Below, in pieces: positions 24,201 through 35,491 of a DNA stretch of 64,000 nucleotides. Within the stretch, counting starts at the first letter, position 1, and each line of letters begins with the position of its first letter. Under the pieces are notes generated by a model, which was not told the origin of the DNA, made no database searches, and saw nothing but the letters and a program-made list of their open reading frames with translations. The translations under genes and the position numbers were made by a program. Source of the stretch: Stenocarpella maydis (taxonomy: Eukaryota > Ascomycota > Sordariomycetes > Diaporthales > Diaporthaceae); the NCBI GenBank assembly GCA_002270565.1, contig NQMI01000163.1:28678-92677 (forward strand), given 5' to 3'.

Positions 24201-27200
24201 AGACACTCTACTAGTCGGCAGCAGTACGCGAGTCCTCAACCTAGCCACACAGGCTACGGTAACTTGACAGTCCCGGGCGGCGCCGCGAATCTGCGCTTCA
24301 CGAGGGACCCGACGATACTGAAACGCAGGAAGCAGAAACGATGCAGTAGGTGAAAGGTCGCGGTCGGACACAGCGAGTAACTAAGTGCACACTCACTTTG
24401 AACACCACCCGTGGCCAGTTGTTCCTAGAGCCACGCCAAAAGCTAACGACAGAAATGTGCCTGCGTGGCATCCCCGCGGATGGGAGCGCACACATCGCCC
24501 TACCTGCCGTCATGCGACATGCGCCAAGGACGGCACAGAGTGTGGTTCGTAGGGCTGGGTGATCGCCCGGTACCGTGAGCTGTGAGGAATGAGCGCCAGC
24601 GGCCCGCTCCATCGCACATGGCCGCCAGCCCGGTGTAACCACCAGGAGGATGGGTAGGCCCCGCCTGGAGGTAGATTGGGTCTGCCAACAACCATGGGGG
24701 AGAGGGGGAGAGGGATTCCGGCAGCCATCTTGGCTGAGTGGGCCTTGAGCCTACATGCATCCCTGAGCCTCGAGACCATGGTGGTCTGTCTGTCTGGTCA
24801 GGGCTTATGCCCCGGCGGGGACGCAGAACCCCTGTGTGTCGGACACAAGGCTTCCTATGGCCCTCGGGACCCCAGGAGTCTAGGAGCTCTGCATCCTTAG
24901 AAGGCATATCGTCGCGGCCAGAACCACGCAACAACTCCCTTGACCCCAAGCAGAAGAGGACCGATGCTCATCACGGAAGCAGGGCTCGGAGCCTGGCCTC
25001 GCGAGGGTCCTTCGTTTGGGTTCAAGACGAAGTCGACACACCAACCTGCAGAGGCTCCAAGGACGCCTACACAGCCCGTCATTTCCTGCACGTCAAATCA
25101 AACGGCACTCCTCATCTCTGAAATCGCGCATCCTGACCTTCCAGATCCCGGCTCTGGTCCCGACGATCGTCGAGCGGCGCCGCTACGAACGCACGCACCA
25201 TTATGCACACCGTATGCGCGCTGGTGTCCCAAGCCCGTCGCGTTGCCTGCAGAAGCGGCCCAACTTTGGCCGATGGGGGCCCAACACCCGGCCTCCCTCG
25301 AGGTATACCTTTCTCTCCTTTTGCCGCGTCACCCCAACGGCGGTAAGAGAGGCAGGCTGGAGCGCGGAAACGGCCTTGTCCTCCTCTCGACGTGCAAAGC
25401 TTATGTACGTATCATGGCTTGGGTGGTAGTGAGGGGTTCCGCGCCATCAACACCGCCTTGGACGGTCGCCACAACATCGGTGGACAGGAACCTGTACGGT
25501 GCAGAGAAGATGGTGTGCACCGCATCGCACCTGCCTCAATGGCTCCTAGAGCCGGGAACATCCGTGGTTGACGTGGCGTTGGCGTCGGCAGTCCGTTTTG
25601 CGAAGACTCGGAGGGTCTTGGGCCTGCTGGCGGTGGTCGGACAGTGGAACTCTCCACTGGCAGGCCTGGTAGCGGATGGATAGCACGCGTGAGGAGGCCC
25701 GGGATGCACGGAAAGGGACCTCAGCTTGTGCATAGGAAATAGCAACCATCGTGATGGGTCCATAAGCGCCGAGGGCCAGCACCGCACCGGTTTTCCACAG
25801 GGTGGTTTTGGCGGTGGGGCGGTGGCATCGCAATCCCCATTAGGTCGCAGGCTGCAGGCCTGTCCCGTCAGCTTTGCACTGTCCATGCCCTTGCCAGCTG
25901 TGATCCTTTCACCTGGTCAAAAGGGGTCGAAATGCCCGTTAGATCGGCGCAGGGCAGCCAGGGGTTCTCTCGGGAGTGAAGCATGCAAGCTGCAGGCCGG
26001 ACTGCCATTCCGCTCAGCCGGTTCTTCCCATCCAGGTTGGCATCTCACCGGCTTGAGATCTCGCTAATCTGATTCTAGCTGCAAGGGGCGGCTGCCACAG
26101 GGGAGCTCCGTCATCGTCAGCTGGGCACCCAGGCACCCTGCTTTGGTCTTCGGCGACGTGTCGGAACGAGTGATCTACCCGTGGGCACGAGCCCTCGTCG
26201 GTGACTTACATCATCATCTGGCTCAGGCGGCCCTGGCCAAGACTGTGAGGCTGCCGGAGATATTGCTTAGTCTGTTGCAGAGGCCAATCTTTGGAAAGCC
26301 ACATCAGTGTCGGTGTGCCTTCATTGACAGTGTCCGTCCACAGCCATTTTCTTGGTGCCAATACGAGGCAACCCTCGCGTCAGCCATGAGGAGCGTCAGA
26401 GCGGGCCAGGGGAGGCTGCCGGGGGAAGAGAGACCAGCTGTTTGTGGAAAGGAAATCGTACGTTGGAAATGACCGTGTGCGTCGATCGCCGACCTGTCTG
26501 GCTGTGGGAAAGCAATCGATAACCTGCATCCTCCACGCCGAGTACACAGAGTCGTATACTGTGAATTGCTTGGCAAAGTGCGGTGGGGGAACCCAGATCA
26601 TGCCCTCGAGTAAACACCCCGAGACGAGAAGTGATGAATCCGAGAGCTGCACCGGCTTATGGGTCCCGCGCAGGAGAACTGAGAAGTGATAGGAGCTTGT
26701 CAAAGTTTGGTAGGGGTCGCGAGCGAGATTACGAGTGATCCACCAGGTGCAAGATGGATTCAATCGATGACTGATGTTGGCAGACCGATGCTCCGGGTAC
26801 CCAGTATCTACCCGGGGCTGGCCGGGGGTCAACTTCATGTGCATCAGGCCGACTCATCGTCTCCGACCTGTCGTTAACGATGCGGGCCATGCATATCGCG
26901 CCCTCGGACAAGAGAATTCAACACGTATGTAGAACTAGTCAGATCGGTAACACTGCCTGGCGTTTTCCAACCGCACACGGCTTGTGAGTCCGGAGGCTCG
27001 CGTGCGACGACGTTTATGGTCAACGGCATGCCGGGTTTCTCATGTGACCCTAGAATTCCAGTCCTATCTGAGCCGGTGCTGTGTGACGCGAGGCGCTGAG
27101 CATTTTTGCTCCTCGAGGACCACCTTGACAAGTTCCCGTCTTCCCGCAGTTGGCGCCAGCCCTGGGGCGCTCGAGCTCAGAACAACCCTGATGGAGAAAT

Positions 27201-30200
27201 GAAACCTTGGACGGCTCTGCGCAAGGCAAGGCGAAGCGGGCTCAGCGGGACGGGTCGTGGCGGGAACCGCCGTGAGTTGCTCTCCAGCAAGGACAGTAAG
27301 CGACAACAGCACCGTTTACCGATCGGAAAGAAGCACAACTGATGCCCGCCCGCCCCGATCCGGTGCTGCAAAGAACAAGACGATCGCCTGCACCCAAGCT
27401 TCCATTCCAATCTATCCGATGCGAGATAGATGGATGGCTCTCCTCATCGCGAGACGTCTCGGCCGATACATCGTTTCTCCACCGATGGCACCGCGTCCTC
27501 GGGACCCAGTGCATTGCGAACATCTCGGCAGATCGGGACAAGGCAGGGTGCATGGACAAGAATGCATTGTGCACTGCAGATGGGTATAGTGCACTCGGCG
27601 CAAGAGTGCCATCTGTCCAGCTGCTGCTGCTGCTGCAGCACTCGTTTCAGCTGGTACACCCTGCCACGCACGGGGAGGGCCCTGGGCCCCCACGCAGAGT
27701 TTTCCAGTCGTTTAGTCATTGCTTTGATCCCCGTGACGCAGTGCTGGGGTGGTAGCTCCAGGAGGGCAGGTCCTTGGACGATGTCGAGGGCGCAGCTACA
27801 GCCGTACGGAGCACTGGCTGTCCCTGCGGGCGTGGATGCTTTCACATGGCGGAGATGGGTCGGTCCCCAGCAGGGCGAGACCTTGACCAACCCAACCACG
27901 TGTGCGTGTGCTCCGGCGCGGAGGATTTCGGTGAGTGATGCTGTGCAAGGCGGCGGCGCCTTGTCCCATGCAACGACGGCGACATCGATGCTGGTCAACC
28001 GCCGTTTTGGCGGGCGGGTGGGACGCAGGACTGGGTATCGGGACGCAGGACTGGGTATCAGGACTGGGTGAAAGGATGCGGTATTACTCGGAGGCGCCAC
28101 AAGAGCCGGAGGGTGAGAGGGCTGAGGGGTGGTGCCCCAGAGGCTTGTCCCTGTTCGTTCCGGCCCAGAGCACCCAATGGAATGGGGCCTTCCCGATCAG
28201 ATCGTCCGATATTCCAGAACACCAGGAATGGGCGCAAACAAGGCTGCAAGGAGCCGGATTGGAAGCTAGGCCCTCCTGGGAAGCACGGTCGGGCGCATCC
28301 CACCACCACCAGCCAGAGCTGGTCAGCGGCCGCCTGGGAAATGCCGGATTTTCACCCCGGGGCGTCTGCTAGTAACAACGGGGATCACCACTTTGAATCA
28401 CACCACATCACGGCGGAACGGTTTGTGATTCCTTGGTGGTAGGCTCAAATCCTCGACCTGGAGTGGCGCAAGGTCATTTATACCGGCCGGATAGGTGGCA
28501 GACTTTTGATCCGAATTTGCTGCTGAATGGGGGCCAAAGATGGTGCTGCACGTGTGCTGGTCATGAGCATGTAGGTTGGGTCGTGACTACAAGAGGCAGG
28601 TATGTGCGCGCGCTCGTGCTCGTGCCGAGGCCTGCATGGCCCTATCAAAGTCTTAGTTGCAGAGAGCATCAAGGCAGCTTTGAGTCTAGCTGAAGCGTTC
28701 GAGTCATCTCTGTCGTGTTTGGCAGGTCTGGCGCCCAACGCGGTGAAACCGACACGAAGGACTACTCAGTGTCTCGGGTTTGTGGCTAGTTGATGGCGCT
28801 TCGCAGCCGTATGACCGGGACGCAAGATTGAAACAATCTATTGACTGATTTCCCAGAACTGGATCGAGCACGGATTTGATGGATGCAGATACGGTATGAG
28901 AGTGGAAGCACCTGCTTGAGACAATTTTGATAAGGGCGCAGGTCCGTAACCAACCACACGGGCGGGCGGACGACAAAGGGTGGCCAGTCGCTCATGCGAG
29001 TATTGGGAAGAAGCCACCTACTAATGCGTGTCTTTGCTGCTCCTTTTTCAGCGTTCGCATGCCGGCGCAGTGGCCCTGGTTGCACTAGCATCACGGATGC
29101 CAACGCGCACAAGGACTTGTAGTTGGCAGCCCTCTGATAATGGCCGCTCGGAAAGGCGTCCTATGCAGCCGTTTTTCTGTGCAGGCTGTTTGTTTTTTCG
29201 CTGTTTGTTTTTCCTGTGGTGGCATCGCGCGTAGGCCGAAATAGGATACCGCAGATGAATTTTCTCCCTGCATCATGCCCACAGTGTAAGGGCCTGTGTG
29301 AGTGATCGGGTGTGGACCGGATCAGAGTCGACTGCGTCCGAGCCGGGGGGACTAGACAAGGTGTTTTCAGGGGTGAGTTATGGGGCCAGCGTGTCGCAAC
29401 CCGGCCTACATGTACATGATGCATCTAGAAGATCGCGTACCAAGCCAAATGCTGTTGAAAAGTTGACAGGTCAGTCGGGTGTGGAGATCTGGAATGCGCG
29501 GGGAAGTGAAGAAGGAGCCGGTGGATGCACGTGTGTGCCACAAGCCCAGACCACGCGTGGAGGAGGTCGGCCAGGGGCCAGGCGATAACGTTCAAGAGGC
29601 ACAGCAGTTCTCTGTTTGAGGAGTTATGACGGGTGGCATATGCGGATCGGGCAATCCGGAACCAAGATGTGCTTGCCGCAATGCAAGATGTCTGTCTGAC
29701 GGGCAACTGACGACTAAATGTCACAACGACAGGCCCTAGGACACCATCCAATGAGAAAAGACACTGGCATGATACGCATCACGATACACAGACGGCTGGA
29801 TCGGTGGACGCAGTCCTCAACAGCATGTGGTGGCCGCATCGTGCGGGTGTGCTCTCGATAGGGCATGGTGTGTTTTCCATGGCAGGACCAAACCGCCGCG
29901 GCGAGCACAAGAGTAGCAATATGGAATTAATCCTCCGACAGGCTGAGACTCTTGCCTCTCGGATGCGTATCCTGCTGTGGCGGGCGGGCCTGAGGGAGGG
30001 AGGGATAGCTGGCGTGGTCGTCACAGGAAGCGCGCCAGGCCTGGGCTCCAGGTCAGGCTCGGGGACCACTCATCCCTTGCTTTAATTTGGCCAGCATAAT
30101 ACGAATGCCCGACTCAGCCTCAAACATCAAGATTCTTCTTGTACATGATCAAATCGAGTCAACCTGTGAAAACGGCATGGGCCGGAGGCTATTCCCGGGG

Positions 30201-31250
30201 GTGTCCCAGAGGCGAGAGGCCAGGCGAGAGGCGGCAGGAGCAGCAAGAGCCAGAGGCGCGCCAGCAGAGAGACATGCAGCTCTAGACGCCGTGTCGCCAA
30301 GCCGGTTCGAGCGCCAGCTGGGCCCGGAGCGGCTAGCAGGCTGACAGGACGGACGTTGAGGTGTCGACAGATGGGGCTGTGCGACGTGGACGGCCCGGCG
30401 GGAGCAGAGGCTTCCTGTGGCTTGCTGTCAGTCGAGTCGGAAGTATGTGGTGATACGCTGCGCTGCAGCGCCGTGAAACGGTTTGGCTTGGGCCCGGTGG
30501 GTATTGTTGTGTGTCCCATCTCTTTGTCTCGAGGTGCTTAGTGGTGGTGATGGAGGATGATAGAGACACGGGCCCGGCAAACAAGATAGTTTGATGCCGC
30601 CCCCCCCCCCGCTCCTTTCACCATGCTATGCTGCTATGCGGATGCGAGCGACACGTTGCTATGAGCTGCGTTGGGCTACGCTGCGATGTGGTTGTACCAG
30701 CATCTCTCTGTGCTAGTGTCATGGTCTTCTCAACGAGGGCCATGTCAAGGACCTAATGCAAGCAATTTTAGAGTCCCGCCCAGTAGCAGATGCCGAAATC
30801 ACATCCGCTGGGGGGTTGCTGTCGTACTGTACTCGGTAGTGTGATGTAGGTTGTACTGTGCTTTTAGACCTTGCAGGTAGTCCACTAGACTAATTGGGAT
30901 GGATGTACTCGTAGCTACACTAGCACGGAGATGGGGTTACTTGCGTATGGTTGCCGTGGTCTGTAATGCTTGCGTGGCCGAGTGACGGGTGACGGGTGAC
31001 CTCGAATCTCGTCCAGACCAAGATTGAGGAAGTGAGTGTGACTGTGTGAGGTGGAGAGGGTGAGGGTGCAAGTTGAGAAAGAAAGCAGCAGGGGTGCTTG
31101 AGGCGCAGATCAGATGGTGGTGATGGTGGTGCTGCTGCTACATAGTATTGTTGTTGCTGGTGTTGAGGGGGAGGGAGTACGGAGTGATGATAGCAAATGA
31201 AAGCAAAAGTGGTAGTGCAGTGTACCATAGTAGTAGTGTACACTGCTCCG
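24201..31250. other. Gene-poor region, no supported gene
   Basis: GC content returns to the level of the left flank. No domain or spliced gene could be recognised on either strand. The longest frame (24940-25683 plus, 247 codons) has a composition expected from random GC-rich sequence. A CTG/CAG run at 27619-27640 and a tandem duplication at 28021-28070 are the only clear structures. Confidence 0.4.
28021..28070. repeat. Tandem duplication, 20-bp unit
   Basis: Two adjacent copies of a 20-base unit (GGACGCAGGACTGGGTATCG) followed by a partial third copy lacking the first part. No gene spans it. Confidence 0.8.
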
Positions 31251-31266
31251 TACCTACATAGCTAGA

Positions 31267-31301
31267 TACCTACCTACCTACCCAGGTAGGTAGGTGGGTA
31301 C
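31267..31301. repeat. Inverted repeat made of TACC/GGTA units
   Basis: Tandem TACC units on the left are followed, after two bases, by GGTA units on the right. A near-perfect hairpin with arms of about 14-16 bases results. It is roughly 2.4 kb upstream of the zinc-finger gene. It could be a simple slippage product that happens to be palindromic. Confidence 0.75.
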
Positions 31302-33691
31302 TTAAGAGGTAGAGCAAGCAGAGCTGGAGGCGGGCTGGGGACATTGTGGAGGGGGTGTGAGGATAGCGGATCCTCTGTCCCGTCCCCTCCCACCTCAACC
31401 GAACAGAACATTGAAGTGCTCCACCTCCGCCTCCACCTGCCCCTCCCACAAGAAGAGGCCAGAGACCCAAAAGAGAGAGGCTTGAGAGGCTCCAGGTGCA
31501 AAAAGATCGCAAAGGGCAAGGAACCCCAGTTTGGCGTGGAGCCGCGGTCGAGACATCGCGACTTTGTGGCACCCGTCCTTTGCGCATCTGCAGTCTGGTC
31601 GACTGCCCTCCACTTTAAGGCGTTTTAGCGCCTCCGAGAGACCCTTGTCGCCGAATCCAGCCGGCTGCCACACCTTTTCCTCGACGTCTTGCCTGCTGTT
31701 TCTCAGACGTGCGACTGAGGGCATTTCCACCACCGACCACCACCACCAACACTCTGAGGGCGAGAGAGAGAGAAAGCCTCTGCTGCGGTGTGCTGCCCTG
31801 TGCTTCCTGCACCTGCCTCCTGTCCTCCCTGTTTTTTTCCCCCTCCCGTTTTGACAGCTATCACACTGCCTGTCTGACCCTTTTGACAGCGCTTGCCAGA
31901 CCCGGACCTTGACGGTTGCCGCGGTCCTGTAGATAGATAGTGTACATGGACCAGACTGTCAGACCAGCCTCGCCATCTCGCACCCTCCTGCAGCTTTTGG
32001 AGTCTCCAGCCAGCCAGCCAGCCAGCCCAGCCCGCTGTTCTGCTTGCCCATGACGACAGCAGTGTGTCCCTGTCTCAGAGACTCCATGTCTGGGGTCTCT
32101 CACCTTGACTTGGGCCGAGCTTGGACGGGCAAAGACTGACATGATGCTTCCATTCCATTCCAACCAGGCGGCTCGTGGGCAGACGCTCTCCCACTCGCTT
32201 CCTCACCCGCACCATCTCTCATTCGTCATCAGCATGCACAATGTCTGTCGTCGATGCTCCTCGGCGGGGAGCACCTGGGAACCTGGAGCACCCGGCATAC
32301 ACCCCCATATTCCGTCATCCAAGGCCGCTCGGTTAGGCAGAGAAAATCTCGCAGCTACGAAGTACAGTATCTACGCAGCTAGATGATGCAACCCTTCGTG
32401 CCAGGGCCTCTGTGCCCTCCTCCCGTGCTCTGAGCCTGGTCTGCCGAAGCCTTACCCTCAGCTCCATCAGGGCCACACCCCTGCCAGCCTTCACACCACA
32501 TCGCCCGCCTTAGTTGGAACTATCCCTGCCCAACGACACGCCTGCCTGAGCTGCCCAGCGACAGAGGAACCAGCAGCAGTGCGGGTGGCTACCCTCAACC
32601 ACAATGCGGCCGTGTCCTGTCTATGTGACGTGTGTGCGCGTGTGGGTGTGTGGGTGTGTATTGGGTGTCAGTGTCCGTGTGCCCGTCCTCCTTCACCTGC
32701 TGCTGCCGCTGCTGCTGCCGCTGCTGAAGGTACCCCCCGGAGAGTCCCACAGCAAAATGGTACATGAATATATACACATACAAACACATACACGCACTAC
32801 ATCCTACCCAAGCATCTCCACTCCCCTGTCTACAAATCTGTACACTATATATGTGTGAGTGTGTGCGGGGAGGGGGGCGTGTTTTTGCTGTCTTGGTAGC
32901 AAGAGAGCATGGGGGAGGGGTGTGTTCCAGGGTACGGGCCCAGGTGGTGGACCTTTGCTCAAGCGTGCAAGGTACTCAACCCCGGTCCCGGTGTCCCATC
33001 GCCCGGGGCCTCTGGTGGAACCCATATTATCATCATGTACAAGTGCGTATGTCTGAATCCATGTATCTAAGTAGACCATGTATGTGACAGGCTTCCCAAT
33101 CTCCTGCACAACTAGAGATCTCTCTCAAGTCCCAATCGAAATTACCATTGCGCTGGCTGGCTATTCCCAGATCTAACGTCCCACCACCACCCCGGCCGCA
33201 CATCACACCCCCATCCGCCTTCTGTTCCGCCCGGACTATATGAAATAGCTTCTTGCTCCTCCTCAGTCACCCCCAGACATCCATCACCAATCCTCTCGTG
33301 TGTATTCTCCTTCTGCCCACAACAGGACAATATACTACCACCGTCCCTACTCCCCCCTTCCCAATAACGACACCTCCTGCCAACACCTCTTCTTCCAGCT
33401 CTATATCGACATCTACATATTTATCCTCGTCCACGCCTGCGCCCAAGTATACATACCCTTGTTCCTCCTGCCCTTTTTCTTCCACGCCGTCTTCGCGCCC
33501 TCTGCCATCACCGCAGTGATCGGCAGAAAGACAGACAAACAGACGGACACGTCGAGCCAACAGAACACACCGTACTGACTACACTGTCTTGTCAGCCAAA
33601 GGCCGGCCCGGACAGCTGAGACTGTTTCTGTCAGCCCGCGGCAAAGTGTATGCTCCATTCGCGGACCGGAAGGCTGAACCAAAAAAAAAAA
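31302..33691 (+). promoter_or_regulatory. Upstream region and probable long leader of the zinc-finger gene
   Basis: This stretch has pyrimidine-rich tracts (about 31790-31855 and 33250-33500), short GT and CTG repeats (32636-32670 and 32698-32726) and several upstream ATGs. These are usual for fungal regulator genes with long 5' leaders, but no transcript start can be placed. An A-run lies immediately before the chosen start codon. Confidence 0.35.
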
Positions 33692-35491
33692 ATGGCCCCT
33701 TACCACCAACACCCCGCCTCCCACAGCTGGGACCGCTGGCCTCAGCACCAGGCTGGCTCGGACTACGTGATGATGAACGACATGGTGGGTTATGACACAA
33801 GACCAATGCCGTCCTCAGCACCGCTACAACGGCCCATCATGGCTTCTCAGTACGTCATGGGAAACTCGTACGGAGAAAGCCCGGTGACCCCAATGTCGGC
33901 TTCAAATTATACCAGTCACTCCCAGTTCGGCGACTACGGCTCTTACAGTCAGCCGTCGCCATCCTTGACATCCTTCCAGCAACACTCCGACCGATACGCC
34001 CACCGACCCATGGCACCACCGACACCTCCGCTGGACTCTGACAGCCATTCCATCTACTCCAGAGATGGACAAGCCTCTTATTCCTCCAGAGACACGAGCC
34101 GGAGGTCCTCTACGAAACAATTGACCGTCGTGAAGAGAGAGGACATCAGCGTCTCAAGGACGCCAAAGACCATCGAAGCCCTCAAAAAGGAGGACGGATC
34201 ACTCCAATGGGAGTCGAAGGAGAAATTCGATTGTCTCCTACGGATGATTCCCAAGACCTTGAATCTTGAGGACGATAAAGGAAAACAGCCACAGCAGGCG
34301 GGCGCCAATACCGGCGCAGCAGTGAAAGAGGTACGAGTTCTTCTGTTCTCATCCGCTGCTAAAAATTTAATGCTGACTGTGAATCACCAGGAACCGGCAC
34401 CCAAGGCGGTAGCCAAAAAATACCCGTGCCAGTTCCCAGGCTGCAATCGGAGTTTTGCTCAGAAGGCTCCCTGGAAGACCCACGAGGACACCCACAAGGG
34501 GATCAAGACCCACGTAAGCTAGGAATTTTATCGCCATGTTCGAGGTTGAATAGAAACTAATCCGTAATCAATAGCAATGCGACATTTGCGGCATATGGGT
34601 TTCACAGGCCGGAAATCTTCAAGTAAGCCCCCCCCCCCCTCCAAACTGCCCCAGGCTCGGGTGATGGCCCCCAAGGGGCAGTATCTGCAGAACAAATATC
34701 TGACAGCGCCTGGCAGACGCACAAACGCTGCCACACGGAAGAGAAACCTTTTGCGTGCGGAGTGTGTGGGAAGCTGTTCAAGCAGAGAGGGAATGTCAAG
34801 CCTCACATCGAGAATGTCCATGAGAAGAAGAACAGATCTGTCTGTAACCTCCCTCGCTGCGGCAGAACCTTCACGACGATAGGAAACTTGAAGGTTCGTC
34901 CCCACAGACCCTAAAAAGGATGGAGGGTGTTCTCCCATGTGATCCTTCTATGCTCCTCGGATTTGTACTAACCAGGCGGTTCACCATGAGCAGAACCATA
35001 TAAGCAAAGTCCACAAGGCAATTCTCGATAACCTGATGTACCAGGTTGAACAGGGCGAAAAACTTGATGACGTGTATATCAAGCTTTTCAAGGAGTGGAG
35101 CGTGCTTTTCAAGAACAGCAACAAGGGCATCAAGGGCCGAGGCCACAAGGATCCGAAGACATTGAAGCACGAACAAACCGTGGTCCGAAACAGAAGCAAC
35201 CAAAGGCGGGAGGAGACGCAACAGATGACGCCCGTGAGCCCAGAGCCGATCCACGTCGGCGATGTCGGCCACAGTAGATCAACATATTACGACCACCCGC
35301 CGCAAACGCAAGCACCATTCCATGGTCTTCCACTTCCTGCACAACAGCAGGCCCAACAACAATTCCATGCGCTCCCACTCCCTGCCCAGCAGCAGCAGCA
35401 GCCTCCTCATTACTCTTCCATCCCACCATATCATACCCTTCCTCAGCCCATGGGGAACAGCATGGGGTGGACAGCGGCCCAGTACCAATAA
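33692..35491 (+). CDS. C2H2 zinc-finger transcription factor (four fingers)
   Basis: Spliced model: 33692-34330, 34391-34513, 34575-34622, 34717-34893 and 34976-35491. The exons are all multiples of three (phase-0 introns) and give 500 aa. Residues 1-213 are a Ser/Pro/Gln/Tyr-rich disordered region with a conserved-looking block around VKREDISVSRTPKTIEALKK and a short helix EKFDCLLRMIPKTLNL. Four zinc fingers span about 226-342: CQFPGC..., CDICGIWVSQAGNLQTHKRCH, CGVCGKLFKQRGNVKPHIENVH, and CNLPRCGRTFTTIGNLK plus later His residues. The C-terminus is Gln/Pro-rich. It is presumably a nuclear DNA-binding regulator. I cannot assign its orthologue or targets. The ATG at 33692 has a strong A-rich context, but an in-frame ATG at 33650 would add 14 residues (MLHSRTGRLNQKKK) and cannot be excluded. 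Confidence 0.88.

Noticed and set aside
24940..25683. 247-codon open frame on the plus strand
   Set aside because: Longest frame in the right part of the gene-poor region, but its composition is that of random GC-rich DNA. There is no domain, and overlapping frames of similar quality exist on the other strand.
28435..28470. T-loop-like GGCTCAAATCC
   Set aside because: The flanking sequence does not fold into a tRNA cloverleaf, and there are no A-box bases at the right distance.
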